34,324 nt of DNA from an uncultured Lachnospiraceae bacterium. Lineage in GTDB: Bacteria; Bacillota; Clostridia; Lachnospirales; Lachnospiraceae. Every line of letters begins with the position of its first letter. Position 1 is the first letter of the stretch. The stretch is taken from NCBI GenBank assembly GCA_910578845.1, contig CAJTSL010000040.1, positions 1 to 34,324 of the forward strand, written 5' to 3'. This document shows positions 32,994-34,324 of this stretch, one piece after another. Both the position numbers and the translations under genes were made by a program. The notes beneath the pieces are model-generated. The model made no database searches and was not told the DNA's origin. It saw only the letters and a list, made by a program, of their open reading frames with translations.

Positions 32994-33872
32994 ATGAGAG
33001 AATATATAAGGTATTTTAGATGGCTTTTTCTATGTATTGCGGTTTTAGCGCTTGTCCTGATAGGAATCGAGGGCGGGCATGCCTCGCGCGCAAAGGCGCG
33101 GTACTATGAGAGGACGAATGAAGCGTGCAGAACAGACCAGAGAGTCTTTGATTATGCGGATGTGCTTAGTACGGAAGAGGAGAAGGAACTAGAAGAGCTG
33201 ATCGCCAAAAGGGAGAGGCAGGTACAGTGTGATATTGTGCTCGTTACGCTAGAGGAATCTTTAAAAGAGTATGCCAGAGAAAAAGAGCCTTCGGTATCTT
33301 ACGACCAGTTTGTCAGAGTCTATGCGGAAGCGTTTTATGAAGAGAACGGGTTTGGCTACAATCAGCCTAATGGGGATGGCGTGCTATTGGTTGATAACTG
33401 GTACCGGGAAGATGACGGTAGGATCTATACGTGGCTTTGTACGACCGGAATTGTCAAAGACGCCTATTCGGATGAAGATGTCGATCATATTCTTGACAGG
33501 GTCTATCGTGACATTGAGAAAGATCCTTATCGCGCATATCAGACTTATATCAATGATTTCTATGACGACATGCTTGGAAGCAGAATGTTCCATGCGGATG
33601 TGCCAAGGGCGCTCCCGCTTATCATCGGAATCATTGCGGCTGTTATTTTTATCCCGTTGAATTGGAAATCCCGTAGCGGCAGCAATACGACGACCGCGAA
33701 AACATATGTGAGCGGCGGAAAAGAACAGTTTGTGAACAAGCAGGATCTATTCATTAGAAAGTCTGTTGTGAAGAGACATATCGAAACAAGCAGCGGAAAC
33801 AGCAGCGGTGGAGGCAGCAGCAGTGGCGGAGGCGGTGGAGGCAGCCATGGAGGCGGCGGGCATAGCCGGTAG
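32994..33872 (+). CDS. TPM-domain membrane protein (YgcG-like)
   Basis: This 292-aa protein has an N-terminal signal or anchor helix (about 9-25). The TPM domain runs from VFDYADVLSTEEEKELEEL to about 190 and includes DGVLLVDNWYREDDGRIYTWLCTTG. A second membrane helix is near 205-220, and the tail is a Gly/Ser-rich low-complexity stretch ending GGGGHSR. TPM domains, as in YgcG and plant TLP18.3, face outside the membrane and have been linked to phosphatase or assembly roles. The ATG follows the stop of the zinc-ribbon gene with no gap, which suggests the two proteins work together. Confidence 0.82.
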   Translation: MREYIRYFRWLFLCIAVLALVLIGIEGGHASRAKARYYERTNEACRTDQRVFDYADVLSTEEEKELEELIAKRERQVQCDIVLVTLEESLKEYAREKEPSVSYDQFVRVYAEAFYEENGFGYNQPNGDGVLLVDNWYREDDGRIYTWLCTTGIVKDAYSDEDVDHILDRVYRDIEKDPYRAYQTYINDFYDDMLGSRMFHADVPRALPLIIGIIAAVIFIPLNWKSRSGSNTTTAKTYVSGGKEQFVNKQDLFIRKSVVKRHIETSSGNSSGGGSSSGGGGGGSHGGGGHSR

Positions 33873-33881
33873 GAAATAAAT

Positions 33882-33954
33882 AAAATCCGGATATAAAAAT
33901 AACCCACATGGAAATTGATAATGCGGGTTGTTTTTATATCCAGATTTTATTTTT
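33882..33954. terminator. Bidirectional terminator between TPM gene and rpsT
   Basis: A very long stem forms from AAAATC/GATTTT, GGATATAAAAA/TTTTTATATCC and AACCC/GGGTT, with single mismatches. T-runs flank it on both strands, so it can end transcription of both convergent genes. Confidence 0.9.
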
Positions 33955-33966
33955 CAATAACCGGAA

Positions 33967-34230
33967 TTATGCCATTTTGTTGACAGCGACTGCTAAACGT
34001 GATACTTTTCTGGAAGCTGTATTCTTGTGGAACACACCTTTTGAAGCAGCTTTATCAATAGTAGCCGTAGCAGCAACCAATGCAGCTTTAGCTGCTTCTT
34101 TGTCGTTAGCAGCGATTGCAGCGGTTACTTTCTTAACAGAAGTCTTTACGCCGGATTTGATTGCTTTGTTTCTTTCCGCTTTCGTTCTGTTAACTAAAAT
34201 CCTTTTCTTCGCAGATTTGATATTAGCCAA
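33967..34230 (-). CDS. rpsT: Ribosomal protein bS20
   Basis: This 87-aa, Lys/Ala-rich protein binds 16S rRNA early in 30S assembly. It reads MANIKSAKKRILVNRTKAER and ends with SRKVSRLAVAVNKMA. The start is a TTG at 34230: AGGAGG lies 8 nt upstream, and similarity begins exactly there. A GTG three codons earlier overlaps the Shine-Dalgarno itself and is unlikely. In E. coli rpsT also starts with TTG, and that weak codon takes part in autogenous control, so the same may hold here. Confidence 0.95.
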   Translation of the reverse strand: MANIKSAKKRILVNRTKAERNKAIKSGVKTSVKKVTAAIAANDKEAAKAALVAATATIDKAASKGVFHKNTASRKVSRLAVAVNKMA

Positions 34231-34324
34231 GATGCACACCTCCTACCCGTTACAAATAATTTTAAGGAAAGTGTCTCATTAATTCGGACACGGACGTTTT
34301 AATGGAAACACACAGCTAATATTG

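Noticed and set aside
1..34324. CRISPR arrays, tRNA or rRNA genes
   Set aside because: No regularly spaced repeats, and no tRNA or rRNA signatures were seen on either strand.

Overview
The window looks like a chromosomal segment of a spore-forming Lachnospiraceae-type member of the Clostridia. Several things point there: strong AGGAGG-type ribosome binding sites, moderate GC, a SleC-like spore cortex-lytic enzyme, a CIRCE operator, DUF5717/DUF5716-type proteins, a two-gene SufCB system and a yybP-ykoY manganese riboswitch. All family names come from memory of sequence motifs; no database was searched.

Layout. 80-5536: folA, a sensor-less hybrid histidine kinase, ilvE, a PHP-domain hydrolase and a PrsA-like foldase lipoprotein, all on the + strand. 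5646-7988: a perfect CIRCE element, which also has terminator geometry, then a sigma-A promoter and an htpG with an unusual acidic insert. 8180-10576: a large lipoprotein with a glycoside-hydrolase-like barrel. 10682-15708: a sleC-like gene split in two by a 3.76-kb element. 15950-22984: four genes of unknown function (a very large helical protein, an Hsp70/actin-fold protein, a TPR-like protein and a coiled-coil membrane protein). 23073-26887: purC, purB and a divergent purA. 26987-30805: a GNAT acetyltransferase (-), sufC and sufB (+), and a PurF-like protein (-) that lacks the glutaminase cysteine. 30936-31849: a manganese riboswitch and a TMEM165/GDT1-type exporter. 32010-33872: a zinc-ribbon membrane protein and a TPM-domain protein. 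33967-34230: rpsT (-) with a TTG start.

The most notable object is the intervening element at 11364-15128. It carries a large serine recombinase, a 59-aa overlapping ORF that could be its directionality factor, and a secreted DUF5722/GH-like enzyme. Its ends share the core GGTA. Joining the flanks at this core deletes 3761 bp, removes the element-supplied TAA stop, corrects a frame offset and regenerates a continuous 421-codon SleC-like protein (N-terminal region, SpoIID-like domain, peptidoglycan-binding domain). Joining the two element ends gives an attP-like site with perfect 14-bp inverted arms centred exactly on the GT of the core. This is the architecture of the sigK 'skin' elements, where a recombinase removes DNA from a sporulation gene in the mother cell, but here the target is a cortex-lytic germination enzyme. 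Whether excision occurs, and when, cannot be read from the sequence.
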